Assembly (NCBI GenBank): GCA_021791695.1 | Contig: JAJYWC010000006.1 | Location: forward strand, 1-64,000 | Length of the DNA stretch: 64,000 nucleotides | Source: an archaeon | Lineage (GTDB): Archaea > Thermoproteota > Nitrososphaeria > Nitrososphaerales > Gagatemarchaeaceae | Reading direction: 5' to 3' | In this document: piece by piece, positions 47,923 through 57,254 of the stretch | Numbering within the stretch: the stretch's first letter is position 1 | Layout of the letters: each line of letters starts with the position of its first letter | The notes under the pieces: generated by a model | The model's input: the letters and a program-made list of their open reading frames with translations, nothing else | The model's database searches: none | Told to the model about the DNA's origin: nothing | Program-made: the position numbers and the translations under genes

Positions 47923-49086
47923 ATGAGAAAGGTAGCGATCGTCGGAATCGGGCACTCGCGGTTCGGCAGGCGTGCCGAAGTTGACATCGCCGAGCTGGCG
48001 TTCGAGTCGATAAAGGCAGCGATGGAGGACGCGGGGGTAGAGAAGAGAGACGTCGAGAACGTGACGCTCGGAAGCGCCGGAGGCTGGTACGAAGAGTCCC
48101 TCCCTGCCGTCGTCGTCAACGAGTACGCGGGCTTCCACAACCTCCCCACCATGAGGGTCGAGGCGGCCTGCGCCAGCGGGAGCGCTGCCGTAAGGAGCGC
48201 CTATCTCAGTATAGCAAGCGGCGAGTCTGAGGTCGCACTCGCGGTCGGTCTGGAGAAGATGACTGAGGTGGATACGCTGACGTCCGTGGAGCTGATGGGG
48301 CGAGCCGGCTCTTACCTGTGGGAGTTCGAAAACTACGGAATGACCTTCCCCGCTTACTATGCGCTCTACGCGGTCGCACACATGGACCGGTTCGGCACGA
48401 CCCAGGAGGACCTGGCGAGGATAGCCATCAAGGCTCATCATTATGCCTCTCTGAATCCGCTCGCCCAGTTCCAGAAGGAGATAACGCTGGAGAAGGCCAT
48501 GAACTCACAGATGGTGTCCTGGCCCCTGAAGCTCTATGATGCCTGCCCGATCACCGACGGTTCCGCCGCCGTCGTCCTCGCGAGCGAGGAGACCGCCAAG
48601 AAACTTTCCGACACCCCCGTCTGGATAAAGGGGATGGGAGTGTCCTCCGACTCTGCGAACCTGAGCAAGAGGGACGACTACGTCGGTCTCGGCGCGACGG
48701 TCGATGCGGCTCGAAAGGCCTACGCGATATCGAGGACGTCGCCGCAGGACTTCGACGTGGCCACGTGCCATGACTGCTTCACGATTGCTGAGCTGATGGC
48801 GTACGAGGACCTGGGCTTCTGCGCAAAGGGTGAGGGGAAGAACATGATACGGGAAGGTCAGACCGAGATCGGAGGGAAAATCCCCGTCAACGTGGACGGC
48901 GGTCTGAAGGCGAAGGGCCATCCGGTCGGGGCCACGGGTGTCTCGATGATGGTAGAGGTCTCGAAGCAGCTGCGCGGGGAGGCGGGTCCCCGACAGGTAC
49001 CGCTGAAGAAAGGGAACGGGCTGGTCCACAACGTCGGTGGCACCGGGCACTACTGCTACGTGACGGTCCTGTCGAGGAGCGCTTGA
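47923..49086 (+). CDS. Thiolase-family acetyl-CoA acetyltransferase (archaeal/SCPx-like)
   Basis: MRVEAACASGSAAVRSAYLSIASG nucleophile region, DGGLKAKGHPVGATGVSM. Confidence 0.93.
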   Translation: MRKVAIVGIGHSRFGRRAEVDIAELAFESIKAAMEDAGVEKRDVENVTLGSAGGWYEESLPAVVVNEYAGFHNLPTMRVEAACASGSAAVRSAYLSIASGESEVALAVGLEKMTEVDTLTSVELMGRAGSYLWEFENYGMTFPAYYALYAVAHMDRFGTTQEDLARIAIKAHHYASLNPLAQFQKEITLEKAMNSQMVSWPLKLYDACPITDGSAAVVLASEETAKKLSDTPVWIKGMGVSSDSANLSKRDDYVGLGATVDAARKAYAISRTSPQDFDVATCHDCFTIAELMAYEDLGFCAKGEGKNMIREGQTEIGGKIPVNVDGGLKAKGHPVGATGVSMMVEVSKQLRGEAGPRQVPLKKGNGLVHNVGGTGHYCYVTVLSRSA

Positions 49087-49526
49087 AGTTGGACTCCGGG
49101 CCCCCCACCCTCCAGTCTCGCAGGACGCTCAGCCTGAGGTTCAACCTCCCGATATCAAAGACGCACCAGTTCTGGGACGGGCTCAGGGAGGGTAAGTTCG
49201 TCACCACCAGGTGTACCGACTGCGGCGAGGTCTCTTTTCCCCCGCAGGCAGACTGCCCCCGCTGCATGGGCAGCAACGTCGAATGGGTGGACATGGGGAC
49301 GGATGCGGAGCTCGTCACGTTCACCTACGTCCTCGTGACGCCGACCAGCTTCGTGCAGAACGACCCCTACGTCGTCGCGATAGGCAGGCTCGGCCAGGGG
49401 CTCAAGATTCTGGCGTGGGTCGAAGGCTCCCAGGTGGAGAGGCTGAAGGTCGGGGACAAGCTCCGGCTGGAGGCCAGAAGCTCCTCCGATGGCGCGCCGT
49501 ACTACGTCTTTGTGACTGCGCCTTAG
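49083..49526 (+). CDS. DUF35 OB-fold / zinc-ribbon protein (thiolase partner)
   Basis: FWDGLREGKFVTTRCTDCGEVSFPPQADCPRCMGSNVEWVDM. Confidence 0.92.
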   Translation: MKLDSGPPTLQSRRTLSLRFNLPISKTHQFWDGLREGKFVTTRCTDCGEVSFPPQADCPRCMGSNVEWVDMGTDAELVTFTYVLVTPTSFVQNDPYVVAIGRLGQGLKILAWVEGSQVERLKVGDKLRLEARSSSDGAPYYVFVTAP

Positions 49527-49900
49527 AATTCCATCGGTACCGAGCGGATTACCTCGGCTATCCTGAGGAAGCGGTCCTTGTAGAAGAGTATCTTCGTGAT
49601 AGAGCCTCTGAACTTGAGCATCCCTTTGAGGACGGCTGACTGGAAGTCCACCTCTCCCTTGGCCACCTTGGTCCACGCGTCGTAGCTCCCCTCGAACGAG
49701 AACTCCGCCGCTGTCCCAGCCTCGGTCTTCGAAATGCTGGTCGCCCCGTCCTCAACCTTGAGGAGGAAGCTCGAGCCCTGGTCGGTCGCCCCGAGAAGCA
49801 CCGATGTCTTGACTCCCTTTGTGTCCTGCAGCCATTTCGGGTCAGCCGACAGCTTCTGCTCGACTTCCCTGAAGAATTCGTCAGTGAAGAACTTGGCCAT
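49523..49900 (-). CDS. SCP2 sterol-carrier domain protein
   Basis: SFLLKVEDGATSISKTEAGTAAEFSFEGSYDAWTKVAKGEVDFQSAVLKGMLKFRGSITK. Confidence 0.8.
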   Translation of the reverse strand: MAKFFTDEFFREVEQKLSADPKWLQDTKGVKTSVLLGATDQGSSFLLKVEDGATSISKTEAGTAAEFSFEGSYDAWTKVAKGEVDFQSAVLKGMLKFRGSITKILFYKDRFLRIAEVIRSVPMEF

Positions 49901-50192
49901 TCCCGCCTTGGGGGGGCTTTACGGCTCTTTTGAGCTTGCTGATTGAGCCCGACGCGGCCCTGGGAGTTAGGACCGCGCCTTCGACCCTGATGACCAGGCT
50001 CAGCTTCATCTCCGGCAGCCTCAGCTGGTCCGTCCTGAATATCAGGGAATTCCCTATCCAGACCATCTTCTTCGCGTCCAGGTCGGGGTATCGCTGGAGC
50101 AGCTGTCTGACCGCCTCTTTCCTTCCCGTATAGTCTATCTCGCTCTCCGAGGCGAGCAGCAGATACCTCTTCCTCTTCTGGGGATGGGTCAT
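49881..50192 (-). CDS. Ribonuclease P protein component 2 (Pop5/Rnp2-like)
   Basis: MTHPQKRKRYLLLASESEIDYTGRKEAVRQLLQRYPDLDAKKMVWIGNSLIFRTDQLRLPEMKLSLVIRVEGA; start at 50192 rather than the track's 50594. Confidence 0.65.
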   Translation of the reverse strand: MTHPQKRKRYLLLASESEIDYTGRKEAVRQLLQRYPDLDAKKMVWIGNSLIFRTDQLRLPEMKLSLVIRVEGAVLTPRAASGSISKLKRAVKPPQGGNGQVLH

Positions 50193-50629
50193 CTCGTCCT
50201 GGCCTCCAGGAATCTCCTGTAGAACTGGTCGGGGTTTCCCTTCATCAGGAAACTGCGCGGCTTGACCCTCACCCTGATGGGGTCGCTCGATGTGAAGACG
50301 GCCGCCCCGCGGAGGAGCGCCTGTTTGTTCAGCCTCAGGTACAGCGCGCCGTGGTCGTCCGTGTGCGCGCTGAGGTCGACCAAGACCGCTTCCCTGCCCT
50401 CCTGCCCTATGGCCTCGAGCAGCCTTCGGAAGGCGCTTCCGGCGGCCTCTCCGGTGAGGTGCCATGTCAGGTGGACGATGACGTTCCCAAAGTGCCCTTC
50501 GAGCACCTCTTCCGCCGGTCCATCCTCCGCGCCGAGGAGCCTCCCCACCAGGCGCATCACCTTCTCCTCGTCCTCCGTGGCGTGGACGAAGCAAGACGCC
50601 TCGACGGATTGGATCTCTCCTTGCGGCAA
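50189..50629 (-). CDS. DUF54/RNA-binding protein (exosome-associated-type RNA-binding domain)
   Basis: VEASCFVHATEDEEKVMRLVGRLLG...HFGNVIVHLTWHLTGEAAGSAFRRLLE; overlaps the Pop5-like gene by 4 nt. Confidence 0.75.
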   Translation of the reverse strand: MPQGEIQSVEASCFVHATEDEEKVMRLVGRLLGAEDGPAEEVLEGHFGNVIVHLTWHLTGEAAGSAFRRLLEAIGQEGREAVLVDLSAHTDDHGALYLRLNKQALLRGAAVFTSSDPIRVRVKPRSFLMKGNPDQFYRRFLEARTR

Positions 50630-50735
50630 GTCTGCTATAGCTCGGGAGCGTCCTCTGATAACCTTAACCCAGCTGGGTATCGACGCGAGCGACGGACCCT
50701 ATATATCGCCCGTGTCCCTTGACTAGCCGGTCAGA

Positions 50736-52190
50736 TTGAGTCAGATACACCTCGATTTCATCGGCGGAAGATGGGTCCCCTCCGAGGGGCGGGGTACGTT
50801 CAGCGTCACCAATCCCGCTGATACGGATCAGTCGCTGGGCGACTTCCAACTTTCAACGAAAGAGGACGCCAGGAATGCCATCGAGGCGGCGCGTTCTGCC
50901 TTTCCCGCATGGAGAAACACCCCGGGTCCACAGAGAGGCAGGATACTCTACAGGGCGGCCGAGATCATCGAGGCCCAGGTAGACGAATTCGCGAGGACGC
51001 TCACCGCCGAGGAGGGTAAGACCCTGGCTGACTCGGTGGGCGAGGTCAGGAGGGCCATAGAACTATTCAGGTTCTACGGGGGCCAGGGCAGCAGGCTCGA
51101 CGGACGGACCTATCCCTCCAACTTCGCGCGGACTCTACTATACTCGGTGCGCGAACCGCTCGGCGTCGTCGCGCTCATGACGCCGTGGAACTTCCCGATA
51201 GCCATACCCTCGTGGAAGATCGCACCCGCGCTTGTATCTGGCAACACCGTCGTGTTCAAGCCGGCGTCTCTCACGCCGGGAATCGCTACGAAACTCGTGG
51301 AGGCTCTGGAGCAGGGCGGTCTTCCCGCCGGCGTCCTGAACCTCGTGACCGGTCCCGGTTCCACGGTGGGGGAGGAGCTGGCGGTCAACAAGGACATCGA
51401 CGGCATCTCGTTCACGGGCTCTTACGAGGTAGGTGATGGAATCCAGAGAGCGCGAGCCGACTCCGGCAGGATGGCCAGGGTCCAGTTAGAGATGGGAGGC
51501 AAGAACCCCACCATCGTCCTCCCCGACGCAAAGCTCTCCGACGCTGTGGATGTCGTGGTGAAGAGCGCCTTCGGGCTGACTGGGCAGGCGTGCACCGCGA
51601 CGAGCAGGGTGATCGTCCACGATTCCGTGAAGGAGAAGTTCACGGGCCTTCTCGTGGAAAGGATAAAGTCCTTCCGGGTCGGCAACGGTCTCGAACAGGG
51701 CGTCGAGATGGGCCCGGCCGTCTCGCGGGCGGAACTCGAAAAGGACCTGAGGTACATAGAGACCGGCAAGGCGGAGGGCGCGCGACTCATCGCTGGTGGC
51801 GGCGTACCCGGTTCGCAGCGGCCCGGACACTACATCGAGCCGACCGTGTTCGACGGCGTCTTCCCAGACATGAAGATTGCACAGGAGGAGATATTCGGGC
51901 CTGTCCTGTCGATGTTCGAGGCGAGCACTGTCGACGAGGCGGTCGAGCTGGCCAACAGGTCGGAGTTCGGCCTGACCGCCTGCATCTGCACCACCAGCCT
52001 GGGGAGCGCCCTGGAGTTCGCGGACAGAGTCCAGGCGGGGGTGGTTAAGGTCAACCGGCCCACGGTCGGTCTCGAGCTCCAGGTGCCGTTCGGCGGGATA
52101 AAGAAGTCCAGTTCCGACAGCTTCAAGGAGCAGGGCGAAGAAGCGATAGACTTCTACAGCAGGCTGAAGACTGTCTACGTCGGATACTAG
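50736..52190 (+). CDS. Aldehyde dehydrogenase family protein
   Basis: MTPWNFPIAIPSWKIAPALVSGNTVVFKPAS, QLEMGGKNP, GLTGQACTATSRV. Confidence 0.95.
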   Translation: MSQIHLDFIGGRWVPSEGRGTFSVTNPADTDQSLGDFQLSTKEDARNAIEAARSAFPAWRNTPGPQRGRILYRAAEIIEAQVDEFARTLTAEEGKTLADSVGEVRRAIELFRFYGGQGSRLDGRTYPSNFARTLLYSVREPLGVVALMTPWNFPIAIPSWKIAPALVSGNTVVFKPASLTPGIATKLVEALEQGGLPAGVLNLVTGPGSTVGEELAVNKDIDGISFTGSYEVGDGIQRARADSGRMARVQLEMGGKNPTIVLPDAKLSDAVDVVVKSAFGLTGQACTATSRVIVHDSVKEKFTGLLVERIKSFRVGNGLEQGVEMGPAVSRAELEKDLRYIETGKAEGARLIAGGGVPGSQRPGHYIEPTVFDGVFPDMKIAQEEIFGPVLSMFEASTVDEAVELANRSEFGLTACICTTSLGSALEFADRVQAGVVKVNRPTVGLELQVPFGGIKKSSSDSFKEQGEEAIDFYSRLKTVYVGY

Positions 52191-53059
52191 CTGAGCTTCT
52201 TCACGTAATTCCGCAGGACGCCGATGCCCCGAACCTCGACCTCGACGATGTCTCCTCCGCGCAGGGTGAATTCGTCCGGCGGGACGATTGACGTCCCCGT
52301 CATCAGGAGCGTGAACCGGCGGAGGATGTTATCCCGGCTAAGGTATCCAGCCAGCTCCTCGATGGACCTCTTCATCTGGGAGGTGTTGACGGACCCTTCG
52401 AAGGCGACCTTGCCTCCACGGAGGATCTTCATCTCGATGTCGAGTGCACGAGGGTCACCGACCTCTTCGGGTGTCACGATAACCGGTCCTATGGCGGACG
52501 AACCCCGATAGACCTTGGCCTGGGGGAGGTAGAGCGGGTTCTCTCCCTCTATGTCCCTCGACGAGACGTCGTTTCCGACGGTGTATCCTACCACCCTGGC
52601 TCGCTCGTCGAGGACGACCGTGAGCTCAGGCTCCGGGACGGACCACTCGCTGTCGCTCCTGATGCAGACCTCCTTGCCAGGACCCCGGCAGCGCAGCCCG
52701 GTGTCCTTTAGGAAGAGCTCGGGCCTCGTCGCCTCGTACACCCGGTCGTAGATGCCCTTCGAGCTCGTCTCCGTCTCACGCGCGACCCTGCTCCGGAGGT
52801 AGGTGACACCTGCAGCCCAGATCTCCATCGACTCGAGAGGGATCTCGAGCAGACTCTCGTCATACGACATCTTCTCCGCTCCCTTGACGGCAACCTCGAG
52901 GAGCGAGACCATAGCCCCGACGTCCGCCCCAGACCTCTCGTACGCGCTCGCCAGGTCCTTGAATGCCACCCGGTCGACCCCCGTCAGGTCGTACAGGGAG
53001 CCTCCCCGGAGCACGCCGAACGATATCCCACCATGGTAACGGAACCTGCAGAGCTTCAA
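52187..53059 (-). CDS. Fumarylacetoacetate hydrolase family protein
   Basis: PELTVVLDERARVVGYTVGNDVSSRDIEGENPLYLPQAKVYRGSSAIGP; TTG start at 53059 inferred to avoid overlap with kae1. Confidence 0.88.
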   Translation of the reverse strand: MKLCRFRYHGGISFGVLRGGSLYDLTGVDRVAFKDLASAYERSGADVGAMVSLLEVAVKGAEKMSYDESLLEIPLESMEIWAAGVTYLRSRVARETETSSKGIYDRVYEATRPELFLKDTGLRCRGPGKEVCIRSDSEWSVPEPELTVVLDERARVVGYTVGNDVSSRDIEGENPLYLPQAKVYRGSSAIGPVIVTPEEVGDPRALDIEMKILRGGKVAFEGSVNTSQMKRSIEELAGYLSRDNILRRFTLLMTGTSIVPPDEFTLRGGDIVEVEVRGIGVLRNYVKKLS

Positions 53060-53155
53060 CTCGACGGACGATGCGGAGTAGCGGTATAAACCATTCCGGA
53101 TTTTTCGCCTGCGGCCGGATACGTTTATCAAGACTCGGGGGCACGGAAAGAAGAC

Positions 53156-54160
53156 TTGAAGGGAGACCTGACCGTGCTCGGCATAGAGAGCACCGCTCAC
53201 ACGTTCTCGGCCGCGGTGGTCTCCCAGAAGCGAGGGTTGCTCTGCGATATCAGGGACATCTATACCCCGCCCGAGGGGAGCGGGATCCATCCGACCGAGG
53301 CGTCGGTGCACCACGCGGCGGTCGCTGGCAGGGTGGTCGGTGACGCGGTGACGCAGTCAGGCGTCTCGTGGGTCGAGATTGACGGCATAGCTTATGCGAT
53401 GGGACCCGGCCTGGGACCGTGCCTGCGCGTGGGTGCGGTCACGGCCAGGACTCTCGCGAGCTCGCTGGGAAAACCACTGATACCGGTCAATCACGCTGTG
53501 GGACACATTGAGCTGGGGTGCATGCTGACGGGCGCCGTCTCACCACTCGTCCTCCTCATCTCGGGGGGGCACACGATGGTCGTCTCCTACTCTTCAGGCA
53601 TGTGGAGGATCCTGGGGGAGACGCTCGACCTTACCCTCGGCCAGCTTCTCGACCAGCTAGGGCGGTACGTCGGCTACGCCTCTCCCTGCGGGCGGCGGAT
53701 CGAAGAGGCCGCGTCCGGCTCGCGGAGGTACCTCAGGCTCCCCTACACGGTGAAGGGGAACGACGTCTCCTTCTCGGGCATCCTGACTGCGGCAAAGAGG
53801 CTCATCGATTCGGGCGAGCCATTCGAGGATGTCTGCTTCTCTGTACAGGAGACGGCCTTCGCGACAGCCGTCGAGGTGACAGAGCGGGCGCTCGCGTTCA
53901 CCGGGAACAAGGAACTGATGGTCGTCGGCGGCGTCGCTGCGAACAAGAGGCTCGCCGAGATGCTCGGAGTGATGGTCGCCCGGCACTCTGCGCGCTTCTT
54001 CGTGGTCCCCCTCCGTTACAGCGGGGACTGTGGTGCGCAGATAGCCTGGACGGGGCTCCTCGCCCAGCGGTCCGGCGTCTCCATACCTGTCGAAAAGGGC
54101 ACCGTGCGCCAGTCGTGGCGTCTCGATACCGTTGAACTCCCCTGGAGGATGACGAAGTGA
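53156..54160 (+). CDS. kae1: tRNA N6-adenosine threonylcarbamoyltransferase Kae1
   Basis: LGIESTAHTFSAAVV, MGPGLGPCLRVGAVTARTLA, NHAVGHIE metal ligands, LLISGGHTMV. Confidence 0.96.
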   Translation: MKGDLTVLGIESTAHTFSAAVVSQKRGLLCDIRDIYTPPEGSGIHPTEASVHHAAVAGRVVGDAVTQSGVSWVEIDGIAYAMGPGLGPCLRVGAVTARTLASSLGKPLIPVNHAVGHIELGCMLTGAVSPLVLLISGGHTMVVSYSSGMWRILGETLDLTLGQLLDQLGRYVGYASPCGRRIEEAASGSRRYLRLPYTVKGNDVSFSGILTAAKRLIDSGEPFEDVCFSVQETAFATAVEVTERALAFTGNKELMVVGGVAANKRLAEMLGVMVARHSARFFVVPLRYSGDCGAQIAWTGLLAQRSGVSIPVEKGTVRQSWRLDTVELPWRMTK

Positions 54161-54783
54161 GGCTGTTCTACCGCGGCGCCGAGGCGGATATCTTCCTCGG
54201 AGACTGGGCCGGGTCGCCAGCCGTCTTCAAGTTCAGGAAGCCACTGCCGTATCGCCTCCCCGAGCTCGACGAAGAGATCAGGGGGCAGAGGACGGTCCAC
54301 GAGGCCAGCATAATCGGCGACGCGCGCTCTGCTGGGTTGAGGGTCCCATACCTCTACTACGTCTCGCCCAGGGAGTCGCTGATAGTCATGCAGCGCATAG
54401 AGGGGCCCCGGCTCAAGTCGTACCTGCAGTCCGCATCGGAGAACCGCGGGGTCTCAGAGGAGTTCGGCAGGACCGTGGGGGTGCTCCACCGCTCAGGCAT
54501 CATGCACGGAGACCTCACCACCTCGAACGTGATAGTCGCCGACGGAGGCGTCCATCTCATCGACTTCGGCCTCGCGACGCATTCACTCAAGGTAGAGGAC
54601 CACGCGGTCGACCTCAGGCTGATCAAGGAAACCCTCGTGGGCGCCCATTCCAGGGTCTCCTCGGCCGTCATGGCCTCCTTCCTCGCGGGATACGCATCTG
54701 TGGTGGGAGAGAAGAGGGTCAAGGAGGTCGTCAGGAAGCTCGCCGAGATCGAGAGGAGGGGGAGGTACGCCAGGGTCGAATAG
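54157..54783 (+). CDS. bud32: KEOPS kinase Bud32
   Basis: GAEADIFLGDW, IMHGDLTTSNVIV, VHLIDFGLA; separate ORF overlapping kae1 by 4 nt. Confidence 0.95.
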   Translation: MRLFYRGAEADIFLGDWAGSPAVFKFRKPLPYRLPELDEEIRGQRTVHEASIIGDARSAGLRVPYLYYVSPRESLIVMQRIEGPRLKSYLQSASENRGVSEEFGRTVGVLHRSGIMHGDLTTSNVIVADGGVHLIDFGLATHSLKVEDHAVDLRLIKETLVGAHSRVSSAVMASFLAGYASVVGEKRVKEVVRKLAEIERRGRYARVE

Positions 54784-54787
54784 GTCG

Positions 54788-55348
54788 ATATGGTTCGCGA
54801 CCGGGAACGAAGGCAAGGCCCGCGAGGCCCGGATAATCCTGGAACCGTTCGGGGTTCATGTGAGACCATTCAAGGGCAAGGGAGTCGAGATCCAGGCCGA
54901 TATTGCGGAGGTTGCTTCCTACTCCGCTGCGGTTGCGGCGAACAGATATCGCCGCCCGCTCATCGTTGAGGATGCCGGGCTCTATGTGGAAGCACTGGAC
55001 GGCTTCCCGGGCGCGTTCTCGTCGTTCGTCTTCGGGACCATCGGCATACCGGGTCTCCTGGCCCTCCTAGAGAAGAAGCCGAGGAAGGCGGCGTTCCACA
55101 GCGCTGTGGCATACTGTGAGCCTGGAGGCAAGCCGCGCGTGTTCGCGGGCCGGGTGGAAGGCACGGTCTGCGCGACTCCCTCTGGAGGGAACGGGTTCGG
55201 ATTCGACCCTGTCTTCGTTCCCGAGGGCCAGAAGAAGACGATGGGCGAGCTGACCCTCGAGGAAAAGTGCGCCATCTCGCACAGGGGCGACGCCATGCGG
55301 AGGTTCGCGTCGTGGTACTCCAGCCGTAGACCTCGGCAACGGTTTTAA
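54788..55348 (+). CDS. Non-canonical purine NTP pyrophosphatase (HAM1/RdgB family); start codon uncertain
   Basis: ORF track begins at GTG 54860, but the in-frame upstream sequence IWFATGNEGKAREARIILEPFGVHVRPF is the conserved family N-terminus. First plausible start is ATA at 54788. Confidence 0.85.
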   Translation: MWFATGNEGKAREARIILEPFGVHVRPFKGKGVEIQADIAEVASYSAAVAANRYRRPLIVEDAGLYVEALDGFPGAFSSFVFGTIGIPGLLALLEKKPRKAAFHSAVAYCEPGGKPRVFAGRVEGTVCATPSGGNGFGFDPVFVPEGQKKTMGELTLEEKCAISHRGDAMRRFASWYSSRRPRQRF

Positions 55349-55349
55349 A
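55343..55349 (+). promoter_or_regulatory. Candidate TATA box for rps15
   Basis: ttttaaa about 34-40 nt before the rps15 start, overlapping the end of the HAM1-family gene. Confidence 0.35.
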
Positions 55350-55382
55350 CGACCCGGCAGGGGTGTCGCGGCTGTTTCAGAT

Positions 55383-55832
55383 TTGGCAAGGATACATTCG
55401 CATCGGCACGGGAAGAGCCACCAGACGAGGCCAACCAGCAAGAGGCCCCCGAGCTGGCTCACCTACAGCGCCGACGAGGTCACCTCACTGACGATCAAGC
55501 TAGGGAAGGAGGGAGTCTCGGCCAGCGAGATAGGAGTCAGGCTCAGAGACGAGTACGGGATACCCCTCGTCAAGCCGATAATCGGCAAGTCGATCGCCCA
55601 GCTGCTTCGCGAGAACAAGCTGGCACCCGCCATCCCGGAGGACCTCCAGAACCTGCTTCAGCGCGCTAAGAGGGTGCAGATGCACCTCGAGTCGTACCGC
55701 TCTGACGCGAGAAACGTCAGGTCGCTTGAGCTCATAGAGGCGAAGATATACAGACTCTCGAAGCACTACAAGAAGATAGGACTTCTTCCGAACGACTTCA
55801 AGTACGCCGCCGTCGTTGCCCAACTGACCTAG
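55383..55832 (+). CDS. rps15: Ribosomal protein S15 (uS15)
   Basis: ARIHSHRHGKSHQTRP...WLTYSADEVTSLTIKLGKEG...GLLPNDFKYAA. Confidence 0.95.
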   Translation: MARIHSHRHGKSHQTRPTSKRPPSWLTYSADEVTSLTIKLGKEGVSASEIGVRLRDEYGIPLVKPIIGKSIAQLLRENKLAPAIPEDLQNLLQRAKRVQMHLESYRSDARNVRSLELIEAKIYRLSKHYKKIGLLPNDFKYAAVVAQLT

Positions 55833-55850
55833 AAGGAGCGGACCCCAGCC

Positions 55851-57254
55851 GTGGCGGACCTCGCCGCACTCTTGGCAAGGGCTTCGGACCTCTCCAGGGT
55901 AGTCTCCCGCTTCAGACGGGAGGGGAAGAGGATTCTCGTCGTCACGCACATCGACGCGGACGGCCTGTCGAGCGGCTCCTTGGCGTTCCACTCGATAGCT
56001 CGCAGCGGCGCCATCGTCTCGGTGCGCGCAATCCCCGACCTGGACATGCGAGCGATAGAGTCGCTCCGGGCCGACAGGTTCGACCTCTACGTCTTTACCG
56101 ACCTAGGCTCCGGCCTCCTGCCCGAGCTCCAGAAGGCGTTCGGCGAGAACTTCCTCGTCGTGGATCACCACCAGCTGCCTCCGGAGGACGCGGCGAGGCC
56201 CAACGTGTTGAACGCCTGGGGCTTTGGATTCGACGGCGGCGCCGAGGCCTCCTCGTCGACGATGGCATACATGCTCGCGATGGCGGTCGACGAGAAGAAC
56301 CGGGACCTTTCTTCGCTAGCGATCGTGGGAGCGCTCGGCGACCGTCAGGACGTGGGCGAGGGCCGCTCCCTCGTCGGCCTCAACAAGAAGCCTCTCCAGG
56401 ATGCCATCGAGGAGGGGCTTGTGGAGGTCTCCAAGGACTTCCTGTTCCACGGACGCGAGACGAGGCCGGTCCATGAAGCGATAGCCATGACCTATACACC
56501 CTTCATCCCGGGCCTCTCGGGTGCGAAGGACTCGTCTCTCGCGGCCCTCTCCGGCGCGGGTCTCTCCCTCAAGGATAGGGGGAGATGGAGGAACCTCGCC
56601 GAGCTCTCGACCGGGGAGAAGCAGAAACTGATGGAGGTGCTGGCGGCGCACATCGGTTCTAGGGGAGGGGATGCGGCGGTCGTCTCAGAGCTGGTCGGAG
56701 AGGTGTATTCGTTCCCGCTCGAAGACTCGCTCACACCGCTACACGACGGGAGGGAGTTCGCCACTCTGCTCAACGCCTGCGGCAGGATGGATGCGACCGA
56801 CGTCGGCATCGCGTTATGTCTGGGCGACAGGGACCGGGCGCTCACCATAGCCATGAAGCTCATCGTCGAGTACAGAGGGAAGCTGAACAAGGCAATTCAG
56901 ACGCTGCAGACCGGCGACAAGGTCAGCGTGCATGGGAACGTCACGGTCGTGATCGGCGACGACTTCATCGAGGAGCGCATGACCGGGTCCATATCGTCCC
57001 TGCTCGCCTCCTCTGACAAGTACAAAGACAAGATGGTGCTGGTCAGGACGCGCTCAGGGGAGAGCGAGCTCAAATTCTCGTCGCGTCTGGGCGATGAGTT
57101 CGCCAAGGAGGTGAACCTCGGGCTCATCCTGAAGGAGGCGGCCGAGTCTGTCGGCGGCGTCGGCGGCGGCCACAGCATGGCGGCGGGCGCCAAGATACCC
57201 GCCACGAAGAAGGAGGAGTTCACCGCCGTCGTCGTTGAGAGGGTCTCGGGATGA
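55851..57254 (+). CDS. RecJ-like DHH-family exonuclease (archaeal RecJ/Cdc45-like)
   Basis: ILVVTHIDADGLSSGSLAFHSI, VVDHHQLPP, GGGHSMAAGAKIP. Confidence 0.92.
   Translation: MADLAALLARASDLSRVVSRFRREGKRILVVTHIDADGLSSGSLAFHSIARSGAIVSVRAIPDLDMRAIESLRADRFDLYVFTDLGSGLLPELQKAFGENFLVVDHHQLPPEDAARPNVLNAWGFGFDGGAEASSSTMAYMLAMAVDEKNRDLSSLAIVGALGDRQDVGEGRSLVGLNKKPLQDAIEEGLVEVSKDFLFHGRETRPVHEAIAMTYTPFIPGLSGAKDSSLAALSGAGLSLKDRGRWRNLAELSTGEKQKLMEVLAAHIGSRGGDAAVVSELVGEVYSFPLEDSLTPLHDGREFATLLNACGRMDATDVGIALCLGDRDRALTIAMKLIVEYRGKLNKAIQTLQTGDKVSVHGNVTVVIGDDFIEERMTGSISSLLASSDKYKDKMVLVRTRSGESELKFSSRLGDEFAKEVNLGLILKEAAESVGGVGGGHSMAAGAKIPATKKEEFTAVVVERVSG

Noticed and set aside
50193-50594. N-terminal part of the 237-aa ORF 49881..50594
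   Set aside because: It overlaps the DUF54 RNA-binding gene out of frame and is low complexity; only the last ~103 aa look like Pop5.
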